DNA from: Liolophura sinensis
Lineage: Eukaryota; Mollusca; Polyplacophora; Chitonida; Chitonidae
DNA length: 64,000 bases
Assembly (NCBI RefSeq): GCF_032854445.1
Contig: NC_088295.1
Coordinates: 66,197,249-66,261,248 of the forward strand
Reading direction: 5' to 3'
A model generated the notes under the pieces. The model did not search any database, was not told where the DNA came from, and worked only from the letters and a program-made list of their open reading frames with translations. Numbering within the stretch: the stretch's first letter is position 1; every line of letters begins with the position of its first letter. Of this stretch, positions 25,590 through 37,400 are shown in pieces. The translations under genes and the position numbers were made by a program.

Positions 25590-26462
25590 TTACGCCGTGG
25601 GCGGTTCGCGCGTCCTTCTGAACGAAACAATCTGGAGTCCGGGATTGCTGCGTAAACTGTCCAATGTACTAGACTGTGGGATCACGGAAAGGCGTCTGCC
25701 AAACGTTCCTCTGGGATGGAATCCTTCTTTTGCCTTCCTCAACCCTTCCTCCTTTTCCTGCTGAGGTAAAACATAATTATTACACCGTATAGCTGGAGTT
25801 GATTGACACACCTCCGTTTTGGAATACATCCTTCCAGTCATTGGCGTTAACTTTGCTTGTGCAGGATTGGGATATCTTTTAGACAAGGACTGTCTTAGCC
25901 GCGGGCTATGCTCAGAAAACACCGGTACTGGAATCGTAACTTCGCGAGAACTCTCAGGGACTCTGCCAATATGTGCCCGTTTTTCGAGCCGCAAAAGATC
26001 GGCTTTGCTGGTCTGTATCTTTATCAGGCTCTTCCTGAATTTCTCCAACCTGTCCAGCATTTCCACCCTCTCCCGTTTGAGCCTCACGAGGTCTAGGTGT
26101 TGCATAAAGTCGATGTGTTTCTTTGTGTTACGTAGCCTCACCTCGGCACATCTATTGGCACGTTCTGCAGCGCTGACGGCGATGGCGTTGTACGCTTTTC
26201 CCCGCACGGCCACCATGGCTTGGTTGTGGACGTCTGATATGGCATTTTGGTGAGGAAATGTGCTAGGCGTACGCTGTCGCGGATTTTCCTGCTTGCGACT
26301 TACCTTGTACATGTCCACCTTATCCATTGCAAAATACACTGGACATGGAAGACAAAGAATTCCTCCACAATCCTTCGAATGCAAAATGTGTATGCCTTGT
26401 CTTCCACTCTCTGCATTTCCATACCTTATGTGGTCCCCAATGTCATTGTTTATTGGATCCAT
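25590..26462 (-). CDS. Intronless coiled-coil protein, 290 aa, unknown function
   Basis: A single open frame from ATG (26460-26462 on the plus strand) to TAA encodes 290 residues. The initiator context, length and lysine/arginine/glutamate-rich composition support a real gene. The N-terminal 45 residues contain a Cys-rich patch (DCGGILCLPCPVYF). Residues about 85-165 form a continuous charged helix with heptad spacing (RLKRERVEMLDRLEKFRKSL), predicted to be a coiled coil. The last 120 residues are basic and disordered, with Ser/Pro/Arg-rich stretches (HSPRLRQSLSKRYPNPAQAK). No family is recognised; cytoskeletal or ciliary coiled-coil proteins look similar, but that is a guess. It is the only single-exon gene among the minus-strand genes here, so an origin by retroposition or a short 5' non-coding exon is possible. 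Confidence 0.75.
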   Translation of the reverse strand: MDPINNDIGDHIRYGNAESGRQGIHILHSKDCGGILCLPCPVYFAMDKVDMYKVSRKQENPRQRTPSTFPHQNAISDVHNQAMVAVRGKAYNAIAVSAAERANRCAEVRLRNTKKHIDFMQHLDLVRLKRERVEMLDRLEKFRKSLIKIQTSKADLLRLEKRAHIGRVPESSREVTIPVPVFSEHSPRLRQSLSKRYPNPAQAKLTPMTGRMYSKTEVCQSTPAIRCNNYVLPQQEKEEGLRKAKEGFHPRGTFGRRLSVIPQSSTLDSLRSNPGLQIVSFRRTREPPTA

Positions 26463-26879
26463 GACAATTGGCTAACTGGTATATACTAAGTAAGAGTGTC
26501 TGCCCAGTCTGACACCACGCGTGCGCCACCGAAACACATATATACAAGCGAAAGACAAACGTGTGACCAGCAACAACCCAGAACTATTCATACGCCCTTC
26601 CAGACTTCACAGTTTGTACGCTCCTGAATTAACCACGTCGCCAAAATGACAAGCCTGACTCTCGCTAATACTGTCAGGAAACTCATAATGTGTGAAGAGC
26701 GATCACTTCCCAACTTAAGTGTGACAACCAAGCTGTCAAAAGTATCCTTGAAAATGTTTATAATGATCAAGTTGCTTTATAAACGAATAACTTTCTCGTT
26801 TTGACTCGTACTGCACCAACCAGAGCCTTTTCAGTGGAGCAAGCGGCAGATGGATTTAAACACGTGGCTTGAGTGTTTT
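26463..26879. other. Upstream flank of the 25590 gene
   Basis: No other gene is seen. The promoter of the minus-strand coiled-coil gene is expected here, but no specific element is recognised. Confidence 0.35.
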
Positions 26880-27110
26880 TATCTATTTGATTGTTGTTTA
26901 ACAGTACACTCAAGAATTTTTCACTTATTATACGATTGCATTTATTGTGGGAAAAAATAAAAGTGGTCTTTAACGAATGTTAGATGACGCAAACGTCCAC
27001 ACGATCAGCTTATCGTGACCAAGGCCCCACGAACAGTGAAGGCGGAAACATACAAATTCCCTCTCCAATGCCAGGTTTGAACCCTCACCTTGTGTGCCCC
27101 GTTGATTTCA
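26880..27110 (-). repeat. Diverged SINE-like repeat
   Basis: It begins with a Tn-rich tail, then GTTGTTTAACAGTACACTCAAG, TTTTTCACTTATTATACGA and ends near the B-box-like CAGGTTTGAACCCTCACCTTG. The arrangement resembles 15900-16125, suggesting a second, older SINE family. Confidence 0.5.
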
Positions 27111-27509
27111 ACCTAACCTTTAGCACGCCACCATGTAGTTAAATTATTTCCCTATAACCATTTAATCTTATCAGATCACACAGTGCAGGATAGGAAACAC
27201 TTTGAAGACTGTTTGTAGCAATCTTAGGAAAATTTATAATTCACGCTGTTAGCAAACTAAGCATCAGTTTTGTATACTTTAGCCCCTTTCATTTATGTTT
27301 AACTACACCCATTGCATCTGTCTTCCACATCAGTTTCAAAAAAAAGACCAGAGATACGGATATAGGGATTCATTTGTAATGATATGTTTATTTCTTTTAA
27401 AGAGTCTGTACAATATCTAAATTTTATTAAAAAGACATAGAAAGGGCAATAATTCCAAGGATACTTCAAAATACATGTATTGTCTGACAAATTAGCAATG
27501 TTCACAGAC

Positions 27510-27705
27510 TGTCATCTCCAGAAGGGGTCTCTCACCAATGTGAGTTCAGGTCCAGCTTCCTCTCCAGTCGTACATGGGATGCTCTGCTTTCCCCAGGTCT
27601 CTGTTCAGTTTCTGCTCACCACAATGCTGACTGTGGCCTTATAGATGTACATCTAAGAAAAAAATTCTTAAGGCATAAAACACCAATCAAATAAATAACC
27701 TCCAG
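27510..27705 (+). mobile_element. SINE, 5'-truncated and diverged
   Basis: GTCTCTCACCAATGTGAGTT, TCCAGCTTCCTCTCCAGTCG, CTCACCACAATGCTGACTGT and the tail AAAACACCAATCAAATAAAT occur in the right order. Confidence 0.8.
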
Positions 27706-27921
27706 ATGAAAAAATTACAACCTGATATATGTGTAAACAGACAATAACATGTACATAAGAATTCACAAAAGGTTTTCAGACCAATCTAAATGAACAGAGG
27801 TAATACTAGATTACCTGCACATCTTCAAATGTATACCTTTTTTGATAATCATATGCCCTGTATTTTGCCACATGCACGTATTACATGTATATACACTTGA
27901 AGTATGACATTTTATAAAAGT

Positions 27922-27927
27922 TTTATT
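27922..27927 (-). terminator. Candidate polyadenylation signal for ACAD8
   Basis: AATAAA on the minus strand, about 535 bases past the ACAD8 stop codon (28462). No closer canonical signal was noticed. Confidence 0.35.
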
Positions 27928-28461
27928 CAATGTCACAATTTTACTTTTCAACTTTTACTTTTTCTGTCATGGCACAATAATCCAAACCTATGAGCTATTT
28001 CGTACACAAAATATGTTTCTCACACCTCTTTTTGGATTGAGGTCATCTGTCATTTTATAACAAATAAACAAATACAGTTTTCACTCATAACTACAAGTAA
28101 ATGTACATGAACAAAGTAACACTTGGATGGACGAAATCTACATAATTTTTCACAATTGTCCACAATGCATGTACACCTTATCATCGGTTTTTATCAACAA
28201 ACAACTAAACTTCACATTCAACAATTCTCTAGCTTTAAGTCTCTGAACTGGTAGTCCTTGATGAGTATTAAAAGTTTGCTTCAGCTCAGATCATTTCCTA
28301 CGATTATTTCACATAAATAAAATTACACGTGTGTAACTTTTTTCCAATTCCTGGCTTCAGCTGTTGTTTCTATGATTTACATTATTTAAACATCTCATTT
28401 GACCTCTGAGGTTGAATGTACCCTGAGAGTAAAGTCCACAGAACACTGAACTCATCAGAGC

Positions 28462-31400
28462 TCATTCCATCAGCAGATTTCTCGACACCAACAACCTCAT
28501 CATCTCATTAGTACCTGTAATTAAAATAAACTTAAATAATTCTTCCTCAGCATTAAAATGCTCAATGGCTTTCACATTCACAAAAATATTCACGTTTCAA
28601 CGGCATCCACAATTAACAAGGACAACAACATGCAACAACAACATCAAGAACAATACCAATGCCGTCCTCCTGTAGATCTGCTTGTTGCAGCTAAAAATGT
28701 AACAGTACCAGTGTTTAGTAATAATGTAGTTGAGAACAGCTCAGAAAATTGAGCACAAACCTTCAAGAATCTGATGTACACGTGAATCCCTCATATATTG
28801 TTGTACTGGATAGTCCTTCAGGTAGCCATAGCCTCCGTGTAGCTGTATGGCATCGTTACAGATCTGTAAATCCAAATATAGAACTCTGAGATGGCAGAAC
28901 CCCGCAGGCAAGTCTGTTACCACAGAAACCATGAAAATAATGAAATTTTATTAGGAAACAAACCTTACAGTGGCAGAACTATGTTTAAAATAAAGGGGAA
29001 CTCATAAAACTCCTTCCCACATGTATCAAGACTGTCCAAATCTGTGAACTCATTTGTTCTTTCCTTTATTGCCTCAAAATTACCCGTGTACATGAGCTCA
29101 AGAAACATATATAAAGTACAAATGCACTGCAATGACACAGAAGAAAAGAATGCGTTCTAATGTCATTTGGTCCATCTAAGTATCTTGTCCTCCTGTCTCT
29201 CACACCAGCCTTTTTTTTTTTGGCAAAACACGTCTTTAACAAGTGCTGCATAACAGTTGCACAAGACCCATGTGGAACAGGCCCACAGCAGCTATACATG
29301 TAGGTACAGGTACCTGTGAAACGTACACTGCGGCCCACATAGTGACATCTGTTTTGTACTAAAAATTTACACCTTTCTGTGGGATGAATAGGACAGGTTT
29401 GCTTGAGGAGGAAAGGAGAAGCCCTTTGTCAAGCAACTCTACTAAACAAATCTCCTAACGTAATGCTGCAGCCCAAACAGCCGCAACTTGCACTTCTATC
29501 AAAGAAATATATACGTACCTTTAAGTTGTACCCTTACGGGCTCTATCAAACAGGAGACTATATATCCGTGTACATTAGAACTTCAAGGTAAACAACAATA
29601 GTTTGAGCATGTTCTGAAGTTAGTTGGTCTTACCTTTGCTAATGTAAATTCAAAATGTCTACGAATCAGTAAATAAAATAACTTACTTTTTTATGTTGGC
29701 CATTGGCCATGCTGAAAGCCAAGTGTGGGTGTATGTATATATATGTATTTTCTCCCGGGCTCTGTTTCCTCACACCATAATGCTGACCACCGTTGTACAA
29801 GTGAAATATTCTTGAGTATGGCATAAAACTTCAATCAAATAAATAAATAAAAATGTATTTCAAACATTTGCTGTTTACCATATAAATCAAATATATATCA
29901 AATATATGTTTATTAAAGTACATGTACATAACAAACAGACCTTGAAGCAATTATCTGTGGCAAACAGCTTAGCCATGGAGCAGAGCGCTACACAATCAGG
30001 TGACCTGTTGTCCAAGGCTGACGCTGCCTTCCTCACCAGTAATCTGGAGGCCACAAGCAAGGTCGCCATCTCTGCCAGGCGGAACTGCAGATACTGCACA
30101 TGAAAAAACAATACTGCATGTAAATAGAATACCAGACAGAACAGTAAATACTGCACGCAAAAAACAATACCAGACAGAATTGTAAATACTGTACGTAAAA
30201 AGAATACCAGATAGAACTGTAAATACTGTGTGCAAAAAGAATACCAGATAGAACTGTAAATACTGTATGTAAAAAGAATACCAGATAGAACTGCAAATAC
30301 TGTGTGCAAAAAGAATACCAGATAGAACTGTAAATACTGTATGTAAAAAGAATACCAGATAGAACTGTAAATACTGTGTGTAAAAAGAATACCAGATAGA
30401 ACTGTAAATACTGTGCGCAAAAAAAATACCAGATAGAACTGTAAATACTGTGTGCAAAAAGAATACCAGATAGAACAGTAAATACTGTATGTAAAAAGAA
30501 TACCAGATAGAACTGTAAATACTGTACACAAAAAGAATACCAGATAGAACTGTAAATACTGTACATAAAAAGAATACCAGACAGAACCGTAAATACTGTG
30601 TGCAAAAAGAATACCAGATAGAATTGTAAATACTGTGTACAAAAAGAATACCAGATAGAACTGTAAATACTGTGCGCAAACAGAATACCAGATAGAACTG
30701 TAAATACTGTGCGCAAAAAGAATACCACATCGAACTGTAAATACTGTATGTAAAAAGAATACCAGACAGAACTGTAAATACTGTACGCAAAAAGATTATG
30801 GGGAATCACCAGTTTTGCCTGTCTCGCTTAGCCAATCATGTGAGATTATTTGCCATTATTGTTACCTGATTGGTTCTTCTGGGATCCACATGTGTTTCCA
30901 CTTACATGTAAACGACCTAATGTTTGGCATACATTAAAGCTTAAGAAAACCTGACTCCAACTCAACTTTTGTGTAAGTTTTTTTTGTGTAACTCAAACAC
31001 TTGTGTATGCAAAATAACGACACAAGACGTTGTGTGTATGCTAGTGAAGATGGTGGTTAGTTTTATAGGTGGAAGAAACATGAAAGGTCCCGGGGTGAAT
31101 CATCTACCTTTGGTTATTTACTGACAAACATTGTAATGTGTGACATACATGTACAAACATGTTCACAATTTTGGAAAACAACTGGTCTTCAATGAATGTT
31201 GCACTGCACAAATGACCACATTAGTGTTGTTTGCCATAGAAGCAGGAACCCCAAAATTCCCTGTCCAAGGCAGGATTTGAACTCACTCCTTGTTGTTCCT
31301 GACCACAGAATTCAAGAGTAAATTACTTACCTGAAATTTGTCCAAGGTCTGCCCAAATTGTGACCTAACTTTAAGATGGTCCCGAGCCATTGTTAAACTA

Positions 31401-34400
31401 GCATGGGCTGCTCCTAGAGAACTGGATGCTATCAACAAAAACAGAGGGGCAAATCACTTCACATATTTGTACAAAACTCTATAGGATTGCAAAATCTACA
31501 TTGCTTTAGGTTTCATGAGCCTACAGTAATTCTTCAACCTTTTCACATGTTTACATCATGTTTATTTAAGCATATTCTGAGGGTATTATTAAGTGCAGAC
31601 TGCTACAAATATACTTATTGTGAAGCCCTGAAACTGACCAACCCAACCAATGTAGTTTTACAATAGTTGTCTCCCTTCATTGTGATCGGATTTCATAGAG
31701 TGTTATCTCCTATGAATCTTCGGATACACATTTAAGAAAAGAGGTGAATGATTTCATACAGTCTGGAGCTATGAAATTCCGTCTTTGCATTCTATGCTAT
31801 ATTTTAAGGTATAAGTAAAATTAATAACTGTAAGACACAATATCCAAAACAAATGAGTTATGGCCAAGATTAGGTTTCTTTATTTAGAATGACACAGTAC
31901 AATTTTACAATGTGTATAATTCTCAAACTGCACTCACCTACACTTAGTCTCCCTCCATTCAACCCCTCCATGGCAATATTAAACCCCTGGCCTTCAGAAC
32001 CAATCAGATTCTTAGCGGGAACTTCACAATCCTCAAAAATAACAGCTCTCGTAGGCTGAGAATTCCAGCCAACCTGCAACATGGCAAATATAACGAGAAC
32101 TGGTTTTATAGCTGCGGTCATAATGTAGTATACTGCTAAAATGAAAAACAGTAATGAAATACAAACGGTAGGATGTGGTCTATTAGTTTCTCATTAGTTT
32201 ATTCAGGGCCAATGAAGTTTCTTTGTCCAGTGAATTTTTTGTAAATTTCCGAATATATCCCAGCATCTTTTTTAATATGGTCATTTTCACCAAGAGAACC
32301 TTTGAGATGTTGAGAAAAAGTGAAAATGTTATCAACTAAAGAATGAAAATCACCAGTTTTGTATTTATTTCATTGTAATTAAATACCTTTTTCAAGAATT
32401 TTTTACTTCGTAGATGGATAGAATGGCAGTTTATTGTTTAGAAAGGCGAATGACCCCAGAGTTGAACAACCAACCTTTGATAAGTCACTGACAAACTTTC
32501 CCACGTGAGGTACAGATTTGCATACCATATTGAAGGACGACAATTTGTCTTTAACCATGTCAAAGAACAGAAGGCTGCACTTAGCCCCACAAGCATCCTC
32601 AATCACTTATTGTGACAAGCGCATATTAACACCAGTCAATTTACTCCAATGATCACAGCTAAATCTTTACGCCTTCGGGGGCCTCCGTGGGCATCCGTAG
32701 CTTAGTTGGTTAGCACGCTGGCGCAGCGTAATGACCCAGGAGCCTCTCACCAATGCAGTCGCTCAGAGTTCAAGTCCAGCTCATGCTGGTTTCCTCTCCA
32801 GCCGTAAGTGGGGAGGTCTGGTTGTGGGTTTCCTCCCACCATAATGCTGGCCGCTGTTGTATAAGTGAAATATTCTCGAGTACAGCATAAAACACCAAAG
32901 AAATAAATAAATAAATTTACGCCTTCAAACATGTGCTTTAATACTCAGAGCTTTCAGTAATGTGCTTGCAACATTACAAGAACATCTTAGTATTTTTAAT
33001 AAATCTATGAAATTCTTGTATTGAGATAACCTTTTTCTCTTTTTTGCCAAAGGCTAAGCCTGGACTGCCTTTCTCTACTGCAATACAGGAGATTCCCTTG
33101 GCACCAGGCTGCCCTGTCCTACACATGACCACATACAGGTTAGACTCTCCTCCACCACTGATAAATGCCTGCAACACCAAACAATACCATATCACAAAAA
33201 TACATCGTAAACACTACAATATAAAAATGAATTGAATTCCATGAATGTCCTCGTATTCTTTGGAATGAATGTACTATGATGAACACTGTAGTCCTGTTTT
33301 AGATATAACTGTGCCTTGTAAGTTCTTCACAGGTCATTCAGGTTGATCACTACAGGCACATATGCCTACATGTACTCCAATGCAGACAGTATTAAGTCTA
33401 CATTTACATTTACACAAAGCACATTTCTCATAATCTGGTGTGTATGTGCATACTAAACTTTACACAGAAGTGTGTGTTATACAGAGAAGACAAAAAATGA
33501 TATAACCCCAGTTATTTAGGATGAGGGTTGGAAACAGACCAAAGTGGCCAGGCATTTTTTCTGATGTGCCTGGTAACTCTATAAATCAACTTTAATCAGG
33601 AAATCAAACGCGAGCAATTAGAGCAACCAGAAACAAGCTGCGGCATCACTTGTCCCTTGTACATATGATTACAAGGCAAAATAGGCTGAAATAAGCAAAA
33701 ACAGTGAGTCCTCTGGTTAAAAAAATGACTCACACATGATTGGTTAAAACTGATAACAATTTGGCACTTTTGACTGCCTCAATGTGTTTGATTTTGCTTA
33801 GTTTAACAGCAAATCTCTGATGTCCAACATCACCAAAATAAAAAAGTTACGTCTCCTGTGAGATGTTTTACCAATACATACAGTACATACATTTAATCTA
33901 GAGTTGTCTTTTCCTTTTAAAGCAAGTTTTACCTGATATATGAAACACAAGAAGTGAACTGTGGTGCAAGAACAAAGTTTAAACATCGATCAGTCATGTC
34001 AACACACAGGCACAGCTGTACCTGTACGTGTATGTTACATGTATGTGCATAAAAACCTACATATGCCATGCAAAGGCTGTTGAACAATAAAAGAATGACA
34101 AAACCTTTTAGTTTTAACCTCCACATGAATAAACAAACATGTTCAAGATTTTAATACATGCAGCAATCTTTGTGCATGAAATTTAAAAAAAAAATGCTCA
34201 TATGCACAGACAAAAGGAAACTTTTCATACAACAAAGTTGATCACAAGAGACTACATGTATAAGTATTTCTTAAATTGTGCATTTTTGTGCCATTTATAG
34301 AGAGATTACCTTTGATCCATTGAGTATATAATGATCTCCCTTCCTGACAGCTGAGGTACTTAAGGATGCTGCATCACTGCCTGAACCTGCCATGGGTTAA

Positions 34401-37400
34401 AGGGTGCATGAATCACTTGGTTTTTTGTTTAATTCCTAATATGGACATTCCTAACATATATTGTACATAAGTGCAAAAAAGCTTCTCTGCTTTCTTCTTA
34501 GGGTGTAAAAATCGCTTTAAACTACAGTTGTTTTTTTTTTTTACAGAAAATATAAGGAGTCTGAATGTCTGGAGCCTTGCTGGTAGTAACTTCATCAATG
34601 GCGTCATTTACAACAATTTCTGACCAATGACAAAAAATATGCATAAAACACAGGGGATATTTTATTTATTTATTAGATTGGTGTTGACTAAATACTCCAA
34701 AATATTCCACTTATATGAAGGCAGCCAGCATTATGTTGCGAAGATATCGGACAGAGACAAAGGGGAGCTACAGGTTGCTATATGGCCTTCCCCCATGCCA
34801 CCAGAGGAGGGCATATAAAGACTGATAAAGATATGCCTCAACATGAAATTGCTCTGGCTTTATTCATTTCCCTTAAAATAATACAAAGTAACTCTTCTTG
34901 TATCCTTTCAATATGCTATTAATACAAACTCTAGTAACTTGGAACATTGCTAAATGTTACATTTCTTCATATACCAAAACTGCATAGAAGAAAGGACAAT
35001 TAAAATTGCATTAAAATGACTTCGGCAATGAAATGTTCATTCATAAATGATAGTTCTCAAAAATCCATTTCTTGATCTGGCATGACACATTTCTTGAGTG
35101 TCAAATGACAAGAGATGAGGAGTGACTGACATAATTCTTACCTGGCTCTGTTAGACAATAAGATGCAAAGTACTCCATTGAAGCCAACTTGGGTATCCAT
35201 TCTTGTTTTTGTTCTTCGTTGCCATACTGATTTATCATCCAAGCACACATACTATCAAAAGAATTCAACACAGATTTTGGTTTTAACCAAGTTTAGTTCT
35301 TAAAAGTACAGGATACTGCACTGATTATTAGACTTGCAGATTTAGACCCACAACAAGAAATGAAAATTAAATTGACTCATAGTACGACTGATTGCGTTTA
35401 ACGTTGTACTAAAAATGTGACACTGACAAGATGGCAGGTCATTTTCATAGGTGGATGAAACTAGCCAGCCCTGGGTATATCACCAGCCTTGCGTAAGTAA
35501 CTGGTGAACTTTTTCTGCTGATTTTAACCTAAAAAGGGAGCTTTCTGTGGATGGCAAGTATATGTTCGTGTAATTTCAAGTTCAACCACCTAAATGGTCC
35601 TAAAGAGTGTTCACCACATTACGACATTGGAATTGAACCCACATCCAGCTGAATATCGTCAACCACTTTATACTGTCACCAATACCCCATAGGCAACGAA
35701 AAAGGAAGGAATGAGGCGAGTGGGTTAATCTACAAAGATCCAGTCCAAGTCCGGGTTTGAACCCACACCTGTGTCCAAGCGTTTGAAAGGCCTTTAACCA
35801 CTAGGCCACGACCTGCTTCCCTGTGTGATTGAAAGACAAGTATCTTATGCTGCCTCAGCCCACTGCCAATGTCAGGCTCAAGTATTCTACATGCCTTGTT
35901 TGTCCTAAATCAGACAAAACACATTGAACAACAGTCATGTAGGGTACAGATTATTCTCGAATAGTGCAGACAATGTCAAATGTGTCTGCTGAGTAGATTA
36001 TCTCCCTTTGTTGGGCTTGTGAATACAATGGTCGCACCGCTGAAACAATTCACCTATACACAGATCTTCTGCACTGAATTAATCTGTGTTTGCAGGATAA
36101 ATTCATTACATGGTTACTTATTTATAGGACACGAAAATATATGGTGTCAATAATCCTCATACTGGGCTTTACTGACACCATATATTTGCATATCCTATCA
36201 ATAACCATGTAACTAATAGTATAATGAGCAATGGTATGCTTGATCATACTTCTATAATGGGGGCCTCTGTGGCCTAGTGGTTCATGTGCTAGCGCAGCGT
36301 AATGACCCAGGAGCCTCTCACTAATATGGTCACCCTGGTTCAAGTCCAGCTCATGCTGGCTTCCTCTCCTGTCATAGGTGGGAATGTCTTCCAGTAACCT
36401 GTGGACGATTATGGGTTACCCCGGAGCTCTGCCCGGTTTCCTCTCACCATAATACTGGCCGCCGTCGTATAAACGAAATATTCTTGGGTGCAGAGTAAAA
36501 CACCAATAAAATAAATATGTAAATACTTGTCTACACTGATATAAGACTGATCTTACTTGTGAATGGTGATATAAGACTGTTCTCATTTGTGAATGATGAT
36601 ATAAGACTGATCTTACTTGTGAATGGTGATACAAGACTGTTCTTACTTGTGAATGGTGATATAAGCCGTTGTGCTGGTACAGCCTTGGGCCAGAGCCTCA
36701 AATATAATGGAGGAGTCCAGCCTAGTGAGTCCTGACCCACCATACTTCTCATCACAGACCACAGCACCAAAGCCCAGCGCTGCTGCCTTCCTCATCGCCT
36801 CCACTGGAAACTCTTCCTGTCAGCACAAACACCCGTGTGGTGAGCAATTCTAACTAGATGAGGAGTTGCATGTTGCTTGTTGGGGTTAACTATACCTACC
36901 CAATCAAAACCCACACTACTCAAAGATAATATTTTAGCATTTTAGTTTTTCAGTTTTTTTTTCCCCATTTACATTTTCCATTTGAAGCTTGCTGCAGTTA
37001 GGAATAATCCTGGGTTCTGACAAGTTTCCTCCCACCATACTGCTGGCCACTGCTGAAACATTCTTAAGTAAGGTGTATAAAAACACCAATCATATAAATA
37101 AATCAATCCAGTCAGGAAATTATTCAACAAAAACATATCAGCATTAAAAAACTTGAAAATTAATTTGTAGGCTAAATGAGGTATTAATTCTTTTGTAAAT
37201 AATTTTTATACAAGTTTTCTCATGTAATACCAATAAAATCCATTCTTCAGAATAAACAAAAAAAAAAAAAAAATAGACGAAAACCTGAAGACCAAAATCA
37301 ATTCAGCAGATTACCAAAAACAACTGTTTTAGTTTGACTTTGCCACTGTGGATATCAAGCAACACTTAAGCCCTAGCTTAAGCAACTTAGCCTGACTAAT

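Noticed and set aside
25819-26253. 144-codon plus-strand open frame
   Set aside because: It is antisense to the 290-codon coiled-coil gene, without a supporting motif.
29887-30809. Three overlapping minus-strand frames of about 250-264 codons
   Set aside because: They are the 37-bp array read in three frames. Only 29941-30093 is real coding sequence (ACAD8 exon 9).
35690-35825. Possible tRNA gene on the minus strand
   Set aside because: A and B boxes are recognisable, but the spacing is too long and stems do not pair; it fits a SINE head.
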